In this document: positions 35,330-46,665 of the stretch, in pieces
How positions within the stretch are numbered: position 1 is the first letter of the stretch
Layout of the letters: each line of letters begins with the position of its first letter
Assembly (NCBI GenBank): GCA_027924585.1
Contig: BSBM01000426.1
Span: 1,660,001 to 1,724,000, forward strand
Source of the DNA: Larix kaempferi
Lineage: Eukaryota; Streptophyta; Pinopsida; Pinales; Pinaceae
DNA: 64,000 bases
Direction: 5' to 3'
The notes under the pieces: generated by a model
Told to the model about the DNA's origin: nothing
Databases searched by the model: none
The model's input: only the letters and a program-made list of their open reading frames with translations
Position numbers and translations under genes: made by a program

Positions 35330-35660
35330 GGTTTAATACCCCCTATCTCTCTCCCAATAATCCCTAGATACCCCCTATCTCTTTCTAAATATCTGTCCCT
35401 CATTCTCCCTACATCCCTCCCTACATGTTTCTTTCATGTTTCTTTCTCTCCCTTACTCCAGCCATGTCCCTACCACCCCACTATCCATCTCTCCACCTTC
35501 TCTTTATCTTCGTCATTATCCCTCCCTATAGCACTCTCTCCCTTCTTCTCCCTTAATCACTAACCCTCTACGCCTTTATCCCTCCCCCCTGCCCTCTCTG
35601 TCTTACCTTGTTCCTAGAGCCCCTCCCCCATAAAGGCCTTTAGACCCTCTTCTAAACATT
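35330..35660. repeat. Pyrimidine-rich tract
   Basis: The plus strand is mostly C and T (CCCCCTATCTCTCTCCC type) up to the beginning of the GAT array. It is low-complexity, so open frames here are not genes. Confidence 0.8.
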
Positions 35661-35684
35661 AATCCCTAAGTGCATAAGTGCACA

Positions 35685-36481
35685 AGATGATGATGAGGAG
35701 GAGGGTGATGACAATGAAGATGATAAAGATGATGATGAGGAGGAGGGTGATGACAATGAAGATGATCATGATGCAGATGAAGATGATAAAGATGATGATG
35801 AGGAGGAGGGTGATGACAATGAAGATGATCATGATGTAGATGAAGATGATAAAGATGATGATGTTGATGAAGATGATGGTGATGATGATGAAGATGTTGA
35901 TGATGATGGTGATGGTGATGTTCAAATGATGATGATAATGATGATGATGATGATGAAGATGATGGTGACATGATGGAGATGTTGATATGATGAGGAAGAT
36001 GATGATGATGATGGTGATGATGATGAAGATGTTGATGATGATGATGATGGTGATGAAGATGATGATGATGAAGAAGATGATGATGATGGATATGTTGTGT
36101 TGATGGGGAACCTAGAGATGACAATGATGATGAATATGGTGATGGTGATGACGATGAAGATTTTGATGATGATGCTGGTGGTGATGATGATGAAGATGTT
36201 GACGATGATGGTGATGGTGATGTTTAGATGATGATCATGATGATGTTCAGAAGATCATGATGGTGATGATGATGGAGAAGATGACGATGATGGATATGTT
36301 GATGAGGAACCTACAGATGCCCATGATGATGATGATGATGGTGATGAAGATGATGATGATGAAGATGTTGATGAGGAACCTACAGATGCCAATGATGATG
36401 GTGACGACGATGAAGATGTTGATGATGATGGTGCTGGTAATGATGATGAAGATGTTGATGATGATGGTGATGGTGATGTTC

Positions 36482-36518
<37 letters not shown>

Positions 36519-37330
36519 GATGATGATGATGATGGTGACATGATGGAGATGTTGATCTGATGAGGAAGATGATGATGATGATGGTGATGATGATGAAGAT
36601 GTTGATGATGATGATGATGGTGATGAAGATGATGATGATGAAGAAGATGATGATGATGGAGATGTTGTGTTGATGGGGAACCTAGAGATGACAATGATGA
36701 TGAATATGGTGATGGTGATGATGATGAAGATTTTGATGATGATGCTAGTGGTGATGACGATGAAGATGTTGACGATGATGGTGATGGTGATGTTTAGATG
36801 ATGATCATGATGATGTTCAGAAGATCATGATGGTGATGATGATGGAGAAGATGAAGATGATGGATATGTTGATGAGGAACCTACAGATGCCAATGATGAT
36901 GATGATGGAGATGTTGATGAGGAACCTACAGATTCCAATGATGATGGTGATGATGATGAAGATGTTGATGATGATGGTGCTGGTAATGATGATGATGATG
37001 AAGATGATGGTGACATGATGGAGATGTTGATTTGATGAGGAAGATGATGATGATGATGGTGATGATGATGAAGATGTTGATGATGATGATGATGTTGATG
37101 AAGATGATGATGATGAAGAAGATGATGATGATGGAGATGTTGTGTTGATGGGGAATCTAGAGATGACAATGATGATGAAGATGGTGATGGTGATGGTGAT
37201 GGTGATGGTAATGGTGATGACAATGAAGATTTTGATGATGATGCTGATGGTGATGATGATGATGATGATGATGTTGATGGTGATGATGATGAATATGTTG
37301 ACAATGATGGTGATGGTGATGTTCAGATGG

Positions 37331-37365
<35 letters not shown>

Positions 37366-38215
37366 ATGTTAATGAGGAAGGGGGAGATGACAATGATGAT
37401 GAAGATGTTTATGGTCATGAAGATGATGATGATGGTGATGGTGATGATGATGGAGTTGTTGAAGATGATGGAGATGGCGATGAAGATGATGATGATGATG
37501 GTGGTGGTGAAGATGATGAAGAAGATGATGATGATGGAGATGTTGATCTGATGACGATGAAGATGATGATTATGGTGATGATGATGAAGATTTTGATGCT
37601 GATGATGATGGTGATGGAGATGATGATGATGGAGAAGATGATGATGATGATGATGATGACGATGAAGATGTTGATGATGATGGTGATGGTAATGATGATG
37701 AAGATGTTGATGATGATGGTGATGGTGATGGTGATGTTCAGATGATGATGATGATGATGATGATGAAGAAGGCGATGGTGACATGATGGAGATGTTGATT
37801 TGATTCAAGGAAGATGATGATGACGATGGTGATGATGATGATGAAGATGTTGATGATGATGATGATGGTGATGAAGATGATGATGATGATGAAGATGATG
37901 ATGATGGAGATGTTGATGTTGATGGGGAACCTAGAGATGACAATGATGATGAAGATGGTGATGGTGATGACGATGAAGATTTTGATGATGATGGTGATGG
38001 TGATGATGATGGTGATGGTGATGATGATGAAGATGTTGATGATGATGGTGATGGTGATGTTTAGATGATGATCATGATGATGTTTAGAAGATGATGATGA
38101 TGATGATATTGATTTGATGAGGAATATGATGATGATGATGATGATGATGAAGATGTTGATGATGACGATGATGGTCATGAAGATGAAGAATATGATGCTG
38201 ATGGAGAATATGATG
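35685..38215. repeat. GAT array, 2.5 kb, with higher-order structure
   Basis: The array consists of GAT/GAA/GGT/GTT/GAC triplets. A landmark GGGGAAcCTAGAGATGACAA recurs at 36104, 36674, 37150 and 37924 (spacings 570, 476 and 774). Another, GAGGAACCTACAGATGCCAA, recurs near 36307, 36373 and 36877. Read in the GAT frame it is almost all Asp/Glu/Gly/Val with conserved phrases such as DEDVDDDG and EEPTDAND. The other frames give Met-rich or Ser/His-rich artefacts. Confidence 0.95.
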
Positions 38216-38219
38216 TTCA

Positions 38220-38247
38220 CAACTCCCTCTAGTCTCTCTCTCCCCAA

Positions 38248-38283
<36 letters not shown>

Positions 38284-39030
38284 CACACACACATTATGTC
38301 CCTTTCCATTCTCAAATCCATCCCCCCTCCATCCATATCTATCTCCACCTTTCTCCCTCCATCCCTCACCCTACCTTCTCTCCCTCCCTCTCACACTCCC
38401 TCCCTCTCACATCGCCTGTCTCTCTCTCACCTTCTATCCCTCCCTCATGTTATATTTCCCTCAACCTATCCCAATCTCTCCATCACTCCCTCTCTCTCAC
38501 ACACTTTATGTCCCTTCCCCCTCCTCTCTCTCTCTCTCTCTCTCTCCATTTCCACCACTCCCTGCATGTCTCCCACCAACACTTTATGTCCCTCCCTTCC
38601 TATCTCTTTATTTTGTTCTATCCCCATCTATCTCTCACTCCCTCCAAATCCATTCCTCCCCATTATCCCTCTCCCTCCCTCGCTCTATGTCTCCCCCCCA
38701 CCCTTGTATTCTTTATTTCTCTCTCAGATCCCCCTTACCTCCATTCATTCCCCCTTGTCACTCAAGTCTCACTTTCAACTTCTAACCCTATACCTCTTCA
38801 AAACCTATTCTACTCCTAATAGTTCTCTCAAGCTCCACTTCCCTTCACCCCCTGTAGCCCATCATGTTCTCATTCCCTTAATCTCTCCCCACTCAAGCTT
38901 CCAACATCCTTCTAAGCCCTTGACCCTTTCCCACCCCTATTAAATATTAACCATAGACTCCCTTGACCCTTCCCCACCCCTTCTCAAATAGTAAACAAAA
39001 ATTCCCTTGAGTCTTCCACACCCCCTCTTT
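38220..39030. repeat. Pyrimidine-rich tract, about 0.8 kb
   Basis: The plus strand is almost exclusively C and T with interspersed A, including (CT) runs at 38250-38280 and 38525-38546. Predicted proline/serine/leucine open frames are composition artefacts. Confidence 0.9.
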
Positions 39031-39064
39031 CTCAAGTATTAAACATGTATTTTATGATTTGCAT

Positions 39065-39215
39065 AACACGAGTGCATTTTTTAACTATATAACGCGTACG
39101 CGTTATATAGTTATATAACACGTACGCGTTATGTAGTTATATAATGCGAGCACGTTATGTACATCTAAAAGCGCAGCAATATTTTTGAATTTAAATAGAA
39201 CACGCTCGTGTTTTG
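39065..39215. repeat. CGCG palindrome cluster, copy 4
   Basis: TATAACGCGTACGCGTTATA is an exact palindrome. ATAACACGTACGCGTTATG and ATAATGCGAGCACGTTATG follow at about 30 bp spacing. A fourth diverged unit (GAACACGCTCGTGTTTTG) follows TTTGAATTTAAATA, as in copy 1. Confidence 0.85.
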
Positions 39216-39254
39216 TAGAGCCTAAACCAGGCCGAGTCACATGCTCACATGTCA

Positions 39255-40117
39255 ACAATAATCCTATGTGTATGCTTTGGAGTTTGCTTTGGTAATTCCA
39301 AATTTGTGCTATGTTAATGAAAAACCAAAGCTAATTGGGTATTTCTTCCAGTTTCCAGAGAAGCCTGTGCTTAGCCACTCGTTACAATATGCTACACAGA
39401 GTCATTTTTGACGAAATCTTAGACACAAATAGCATTTTTTCTGCAGATTCCAAATATGTAACTTTTATTTTGAAGTATTAATTTTTCCTATTTTCTTTCA
39501 ATTTCTTTTCTGTCCTACCTCCTTAACTCGTGAAACACACTGTTAGTGTTTCTTCCATAACTTTTTCAATTCTCAATCATTTCAAAAAATAATTGTATGG
39601 TGCACAAGAGGACACTAACCTCCACGTTCTATGAAAAACCCATTCCAAGATTTTTGCATTAAGACCTTCAAAGGCTCTACCCACAAAAGAGGTACTATTT
39701 TTGAGATTTGATCACTTAGACAATTATAAAAAAATTATAAAATTACTAATTTAATTTTCGAAAACTAATGGCGCACAAGTGCTATGTGTTCTCTACATGC
39801 ATGCCGATTTTTGTAGCTTGATTCCATCATTTAGGCCCTCAAAGGCTCTACCCACAAAAACATATACCTTATCATTTGCTTGAAAAATAAAAAGTGTCTG
39901 TTAGGAAAAATGAAACTTGACATAGCTATGCAAATTTTCAATACATAAAAGTTATATATTCGGAAACGTGATTCAGTTTCCTACATTTCATCTTTTTTAC
40001 TCAATGCAAGATATTTTGCGTAAGTAGCTCAAAAAATCCAAGTAAGTTGAGTGATGCCTGCTTTTTCAGTTTTCTATTGTATCTAACGCGCCAAAAGTGA
40101 CCCTCATTAGCTTGCAC
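39255..40117 (+). repeat. Conserved non-coding block, copy 2 (about 0.86 kb)
   Basis: This is the counterpart of 7080-7929, in the same orientation and in the same position relative to a GAT array, CT-rich DNA and a CGCG cluster. Both end at CTTGCAC, after which the sequences diverge. By eye roughly three quarters of positions agree. No coding potential is evident. Confidence 0.85.
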
Positions 40118-40519
40118 TAACCCTACTCTAAGTGCTGGAATTTATAGTTTATCTCAATCAGGTAAGGCTTGTTTCGTATATACATCAATCAAGGGTCCAT
40201 TGTAAATTATGGGCATCGTAGATGACGTTGTACTCATGGGGCAATGGCATCTTTGTGTATGAACCACATATTATGGTGTTATTGCGTTGTGTGTCCATGC
40301 ATATCACTGCAAACATGAAAAGGTGAATTGCGTTCAATTAAAATATAGTTCTTTGGCAATGATCTTGGGTAAATCCAATAGATAGAGCTCTTCTACATTC
40401 ATAGGAGTACACTGTAATTTATCAACAATCATTGTTTTCTAACATCGTTAAAAGGTATTTACAAGTTTCTAGATGTAGGAGGTTCTTGGAAATAATCACG
40501 TCCAGACATAAATAAAGAT

Positions 40520-40610
40520 GATGATTAACTCACAGTGGGTAGAGCAATTGGTAATAAGTAATTGAGTTGAGAAGTTGTAAATAGAAAGTCAAAAGTTCAA
40601 ATCCCCACAA
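40520..40610 (+). repeat. tRNA-like SINE relic
   Basis: TAACTCACAGTGGGTAGAGC (40525) resembles the tRNA A box with its D-arm. AAGTTCAAATCCCC (40593) resembles the B box. Spacing is about 50 bp, within the pol III range. There is no cloverleaf, so I read it as a tRNA-derived SINE head rather than a tRNA gene. Confidence 0.5.
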
Positions 40611-40619
40611 AAAAAGACG

Positions 40620-41500
40620 ATGAAGAGACGATGATGTTATTTACGACATCAAGCATTTCTTTAATCTTGTTTGTCGATTTCTTATATGTCCCACTTGTTC
40701 ACACTGGCATCTGCAACGCTTCATACACATATCTCCTGTGTGTCTATCCACACTGATTTCAAAATTCATATTGTTAAGCTTGACTGATTCTCAATTCAAC
40801 ATCCCTTTGAAAACCATCCTTCAATCACACCCTTTTCATCATCTTATTCATGCATATAATACCATTGATTTTTTCTTGTTTTGAGCAGTTCGGGGTTAGT
40901 GAAAAGGCATAGTGGGAGAGGGATGGACATAACAAGGAGGTGGGAAATTCTCAAATCCCTTGACAATTTTGATAGACCGGTAAAAAATTTGATCAGTGTT
41001 ATACATTCATATCTTACAATTTAAAAAAAAAAGGCCAAGTCATGATATAATGCATTTACTACATCCTATTTGGAATTTGACAATGACTATATTGATAATT
41101 AAGTATACGACCATTACCATTGAACATAGATGAACATAGGTGGTTTATTAAGTAATCTTGTTCATATCTAAGTGGCAGATAGATTTATTATGTGCAATGC
41201 ATATGTTCTAGTATTGGATGATTTATATTCATATATAAACTATATGTTGGTTATGTCTAAGTTCCAATATAAATAAAATAGGAAAAATTCATATAAATTA
41301 CCATATATATTATATTAAAATTTTGAGAACTTTGCTTTGAATTGTAAATAATGTTGAATTATCCATTAAATAACTACGAATTAGTTTTTTTTAGTGAAAT
41401 GCTCAAGAATGAATAAGAAAAAAATATTTTTGGAATTGTAAGAATGATTGAAAGAGAATATGTTTTGATTGAATGAAAATTTATTTTTAAATAATAATAA
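40620..41500. other. AT-rich interval, nothing recognised
   Basis: No gene, repeat end or palindrome that I can support. AT-rich throughout. Confidence 0.5.
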
Positions 41501-41509
41501 GAATGACAT

Positions 41510-42060
41510 AGGCCCGAATCCCTAGCCATCCTGAGTGAAGTGAAATCATTTTTACGATCGCCCTGAAGCAGATCTACATGAAGAGAAGTTATTGGAGGTT
41601 ATGCTCACGAGGGGAAGTTGAGAAATAGACTAGATGCATCCATGTAGATCCACGTGAGATCCATGCCTCCTAGCTCATGGAGGGGTTTCTTTTGGCCTCC
41701 CATGGGAGGGCTGCCACTATAAAAGGAGAGAAGTCGCATCCACACTGTGGAGAAGCCACGAGGATCCATGTGATATCAGCACGAATATGCTATAAGAAGA
41801 AGCATATCATGGTTCTTTTGTTCCTTGGTATTGCATCGGGTTCCAGACAGGAATCTACCATCTTAAGAGAAGGGGCCACTAACTACAATAAACCTTCCCT
41901 TATCATTTTGTGATGCAGCAAGCTTGAATCTCCACGGCCCCCGAATATTTACTTTGAGAAATTGAATCAGCTTGTTGATAGAGCCTCAACATGGCATGTG
42001 TAATTGTATGGTTATGTTCTAAGTTATACTTAGTAATCTGTATGGAGAATTATGTTATAG
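41510..42060 (+). other. Possible solo LTR or promoter-bearing fragment
   Basis: A TATA-like CTATAAAAGGAGAGAAG lies at 41719, and AACTACAATAAACC about 165 bp downstream resembles a polyadenylation signal. The interval is less AT-rich than its surroundings. An open stretch at 41677-41913 has no known domain. The arrangement fits an LTR, but no TG...CA boundary or second copy was found. Confidence 0.25.
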
Positions 42061-42094
42061 GCATCATGTGAAAAGAGCCTGAAATCCTCTAGGG

Positions 42095-42575
42095 TCAAGG
42101 GAAAAGCACACCGCTCGGTCAAAAGATTGAACTACACAGTAAATAATTAAAAAAAAACTATTTGCTTTAGGAGTGTGCTTCTCCTAGCATATGCTTTGCA
42201 AAGTATGCTTTAGGACTGCGCTTCTCCTAGCATATGCTTTGCAAAGTAGTTTTTTAACTTTTACTTCACAAATTAAGTGGGCGTGGAGATTAACTACTCA
42301 TTTCGACTTTCTACTCCGCAGTTGAACTTCACACAAATGGGCAGTTCTTTAACTTTGCGAACTTGACTTCGCATACTTCTCAATTACTTCGCAAATCCTT
42401 TTTACCACGGGTTACTCTTAACTTTTTGGAACTCTTAAACAAACTTTATATTGAAATATTTATTGTTAAGCCATAAGAAGTAAAACATTTACAATGAGAC
42501 TTATGCGCAGTTACTCCTTGTAAAATAGAACTTTCACCATGATGAACTATTTGGAAATCAATATTCAACATTCTT
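42095..42575 (-). mobile_element. Copia A 3' LTR, truncated
   Basis: This matches 45688 to about 46190 with substitutions, then jumps over about 60 bp between two AATATTCAA repeats. It then breaks into pol sequence at ATTCTTATGAGTTGCGATGG. The break marks the internal deletion junction. Confidence 0.85.
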
Positions 42576-45500
42576 ATGAGTTGCGATGGCCAAACCTATT
42601 CTAATAGTGTCCATTCGAGCTATAGGTGAAAAAGTTTCATTGAAGTCTATGCCAGGCTGTTGTGTGAACCCTCTTGCTACCAATCTTGCCTTGTGCTTTT
42701 GCACATTTCCATCAACATCTTGCTTGGTCTTATAAATCCATTTCACGCTTATTACATCCTTGTCCTTAGGAACATCAACTAATTCTCATGTTTGATAATT
42801 CTTAATGCATTCTATTTCTTCATCCATGGCTTGTGTCTAAACTTTATCTTCAACAACTTCTTCAAAAGTTAGAGAATCATTAACTTGAGAAAATAATGCA
42901 AAAACTGAGAATGAATTAGGTGTACTGGTCTCATATATCTCACGCATAGTTCTTGTCTTTGTTGGAGTTACTGGTGTCGAACTGCGCGAACTGCTTGATG
43001 GAGTTTGTTGTGCACTTGGTGTGCTTGTCGGATCTTGAACTGCGACTTGTGTCAGAGTTCCTTGTGCTGAAAAATGTTGTGCAATCCTGGGAGTAGACAG
43101 AGATGCGAAGTTATGATTCACATGCAGAGTCTCAACCACATCTTCTGCAATGTCATGATGTTCAACATGTGACGCGATTTTAACATTCTTCTCTACGGTT
43201 CCATCCCATGCTTCATTTTCTACAAACTAAACATCTTGACTGATAATAACTTTTCTTGCAACAGGATCATACAACTTGTATGCTTTTGTGTCTTCAGAAT
43301 ACCCAATAAAAATGCATTTCTGTCCTTTATTGTATAATTTCCTTCTTAGTTCACCTGGAACATGTGCGTATGCTACACAACCAAAAAATTTTAAATGTGA
43401 AACACTATGTTTCATACCTGTCCATGCTTCCTATGGAACTTTGTTCTTCACCCTCTTCGTCGGACATCGATTGATGATGTAAACAACAGTTTCCACTACC
43501 TCAGCCCAGTATTTATTTGACAGATGCATGGCTGGAAACATACTGCGCGCCATCTCCATAATGGTTATGTTCTTCCTCTCCACGATACCATTTTGCTACG
43601 GTGTATACCGCGTAGTGAATTGCTTATGTATGCCATGATTTTTGCAAAAATTAAAAAAATCATTTGAAACATACTCACCACCTCTATCTGTTCTTAAGAT
43701 CTTGATGCTGTAAGCATTCTGCTTCTCCACGAGTGCTTTGAACTGTTGAAAACATCCAAATGCATCAGATTTGTGGTTTAGAAAATATGCCCAGGTTTTT
43801 CTTGTGAAATCATCAATAAAGGTGAGAAGATAAGTGCATACTCCCATGGACGGTGTTTGCATTGGTCCACAAATATCAGAGTGCACAATTTCAAGTGGTG
43901 TGTGAGCTCTGTAGGACTTTCCGACTGAAAAAAGTCTCTTTATGTTGTTTTACAAAAATACAACCTTCACAAATTCCCTATGGCTTTTCAATCAATGGCA
44001 ATCCTTTCACCATGTCCTTCATGTGCAGTAGCTTCAGCCCACCAAAATTCAGATGTCCAAATCTGAAATGCCATAACCAGGATTCATCCTTTATTTCTAT
44101 TTGAAACGCTGCTTGCATTTCTTTGCTGCTATCTTTTTCTTCCTTGTCACAATGAAAGTCTGCTTCTTTACTTTCTGCTTTGAATGCAGCTCCAGAATTT
44201 TCATTCTGTCTTTCATGACCAACTTGAGTTTTTTTTCCTTTTATGATTGGTCTTATCCTCAAAGGAAACAAGCGATTGCTTGTCATCTGCACTTCAACAA
44301 TTAATTGATTGCTTGGATTTATGTCTTTGATCACACAATGCTTTCCTATCATGTGAAATCTGTAACCCTTTTTCATCAATTGTCCAATGCTCATCAAATT
44401 ATGCTTCAATTCTTGAACATAATAAACATCAAGCATAAATTTATGCTCCCCCTATTTGGTTAGAATATGAACAGTACCCTTATCCCAAACAATAACTTGA
44501 ATATTGTTTCCAAGAGTGACATCAGTTTGAACTGATTTATCTAAACTAAAATATTGATTTAAATTACCACTCATGTGATTGCTACAGCCCGAGTCTAAAT
44601 ACCGTATGTCATTTGGAATTTCTTGGACAACATTGCATTCAAGTGGAGATGCACATGCTAAGAACAATGAGTTTTTCGAAGTGTTGTTGTTGCTTGACTG
44701 TGTTTGGACTTGCTTTCCTTAGTCATACTGCTTCTTCCTGCATTCATATGCGAAGTGTCCAAACCTCTTACAATAATGACATTGAATTTTTTATTTATCA
44801 TACCTCTGTCCACTTGGCTGACTGGGCATCTGATTCTGACATCTACCAGTGACATGTGTAGGGCTGCTGTTGCGACCTCCTCTGAAAGAACTTCATCCTC
44901 TGTCTCTAGAGTTTGATATTCCTCTGCCTCTTCCACGACTTCTGGATGACTGTGCTGCGAATGCACCTTCCAGCGATGTATCTAAGCTGTTGATTCTATG
45001 TTCATTATTGAGAAGTGAGGCTTGCAACTCATCAATAGTAAATTGGGACAGATCTTTGTTTTCTTCCAAGGTCACAACTAAAGATTCAAATTTCTTTGGA
45101 ATAACTCTAAGAACTTTTTCAACAACTCTTTGGTCACCTAGATTTTCTCCATGAGACTTTATTTGATTAACCAAACCAATAGCACGAGTATAGAATGAGT
45201 CTACTGACTCTGTATCTTTCATTGACAGAGATTCAAAATATCTTCTAAGAATTTGTAGTTTGGCAATCTTTACCTTGTTCAAACCTTGATAGGAAGTTTC
45301 CAGTGTGTCCCATGCTTCCTTAGCTGACGTCATTGTTGCTATCCTTGGGAGTATGGATTCATGTGTCACTTGATGTATGTGGAAACTCCTTTCCATCTTT
45401 GTTCCTCTGTTCCTTCAGAACATCCTTGTTCCTTCAGAACATCCTTCTCAACTTGTGTGAGATTGTTGTATGCTGTTAGATCTGTTGGTTCTACATATCC

Positions 45501-45620
45501 ATTCTAGACTATTTCCCATACATCTTGACCTATAAACAAAGATTTCATAGTTAGAGACCAATATTAAAAAAATTTACTAAAAAATATTGGAGTTTGCAAA
45601 TTACCAGAAGTGGAAGCCAT
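42576..45620 (-). pseudogene. Copia A gag-pol polyprotein, decayed
   Basis: Gag starts at the Met at 45620 (MASTSGNLQTP) and includes EAWDTLETSYQG and DELQASLLNNEHR. A CCHC knuckle CHYCKRFGHFAYEC lies at about 44770. Protease keeps YLDSGCSNHMSG (about 44600), and the pre-integrase zinc region has LWHFRFGHLN (about 44060). Integrase shows HSDICGPM (about 43880), LRTDRGGEYVS (about 43690) and NGIVERKN (about 43580), keeping D, D and E. RT survives only as HKARLVARGFTQQPGIDFNE to about 42576. At least seven in-frame stops and a few frame changes are present. A 19 bp tandem duplication (GATGTTCTGAAGGAACA) lies near 45415-45450. Confidence 0.9.
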
Positions 45621-45672
45621 TCTTAATCACTTTTCCCTTTTTGTAAATAGAATTTTCTTTCTCCGTAAACCA

Positions 45673-45687
45673 GGCCTTGATACCAAA
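45673..45687 (-). promoter_or_regulatory. Copia A primer binding site
   Basis: The minus strand reads TTTGGTATCAAGGCC, a variant tRNA-Met primer site used by many plant copia elements, immediately inside the 5' LTR. Confidence 0.8.
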
Positions 45688-46660
45688 TCAAGGGAAAAGC
45701 ACACCGCGCAATCAAAAGATTGAACTGCGCAGTAAATAATTAATTTTCTTTGCTTTGCTTTAGGATTGTGTTTCTCCTAGCATATGATTTTCAAGGTAGT
45801 TTTGTAACTTTTACTTCACAAATTAACTGCACGGGGAGATTAACTACATGGAGATTAACTGCGCATTTCTACTTTCTACTGCACAGTTGAACTTCACATA
45901 AATGCGCAGTTCTTTAACTTCGCGAACTTGACTTCGCAGACTTCTCAATTACTTCGCAAATCCTTTTTACTACGCATTACTCTTAACTTTGTGAAACTCT
46001 TACACAAACTTTATATTGAAATATTTCTTGTTAAGACATAAGAAGTAAAACATTTACAATGAAACTTATGAGCAGTTACTCCTTGTACAATAGAACTTTC
46101 ACCACGGTGAACTATTTGGAAATCTTGATTTCTTTTACTGCGTGTAAATGGAAACAATATTCAAGGAGAAGATGTGCAACTTGCAATATTCAACATTCTT
46201 GAGAATGAAACATAAAACTATAGACTTATATATTTACCACAGTAAATTGCGCAACTTGCCTCAATACATGGAGATGAGATTTACTTGATCTTTTACTTTT
46301 ACAGAGCTTGGGCTCTTCATACACTTCACAGTTCTTCACTTCTTCTCTTTTCACTCTTCTTACACATCTCTCTGTGATTTTCAATTATCTTCTTCTTCTT
46401 ATAGAGTTTCATAACAACCGACTTAAGATCGCTTCACTTGGAAGCTACACTGAAACATTTAAGACTATAATAAATTTCTACCTAAGAATTCTTGATATGC
46501 AGAATACTAATGCGATTACATAAATACTAAATTGGCGTGCGTCGGATTGGCTGCAAATTGAATGACTGACTGAATTTTGACATTGCAGACTAACTGAGTG
46601 TCTGACAGAGTCGACACAGACTAGACATGCTATCAACTCTTTAATTACGTATTTCCAACA
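45688..46660 (-). mobile_element. Copia A 5' LTR, 973 bp
   Basis: On the minus strand it runs from TGTTGGAAATACG at 46660 to CCCTTGA at 45688. The outer edge meets the TAGGG duplication exactly. It contains repeated GCGCAGTT words and a TATA-like stretch (minus strand of ATATATTTACC near 46230). Confidence 0.85.
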
Positions 46661-46665
46661 TAGGG

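Larger units (their letters stand above)
42095..46660 (-). mobile_element. Copia element A, with target duplication, internally deleted
   Basis: The element is flanked by a perfect 5 bp duplication TAGGG (42090-42094 and 46661-46665). The 5' LTR is 45688-46660; the partial 3' LTR is 42095 to about 42575. On the minus strand the LTR starts TGTTGG but ends CCCTTGA, not the usual CA, in both copies. The end of RT, all of RNase H, the polypurine tract and half of the 3' LTR are missing. Confidence 0.9.

Noticed and set aside
35659-37393. His-rich and Asp-rich proteins such as metal-binding or acidic nuclear proteins
   Set aside because: They are readings of the GAT satellite. Only the short phrase shared with 31402-31476 is worth testing.
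38114-38943. Long Ser/Pro/Leu open frames on the plus strand
   Set aside because: They come from a C/T-only tract, have overlapping equivalents in several frames, and show no domain.
40520-40610. Functional tRNA gene
   Set aside because: Only the A and B box-like segments are present. I could not draw acceptor or anticodon stems.
42172-42245. Repeat CTTCTCCTAGCATATGCTTT as a regulatory element
   Set aside because: It is a local duplication inside the copia A LTR, not present twice in the other LTR.
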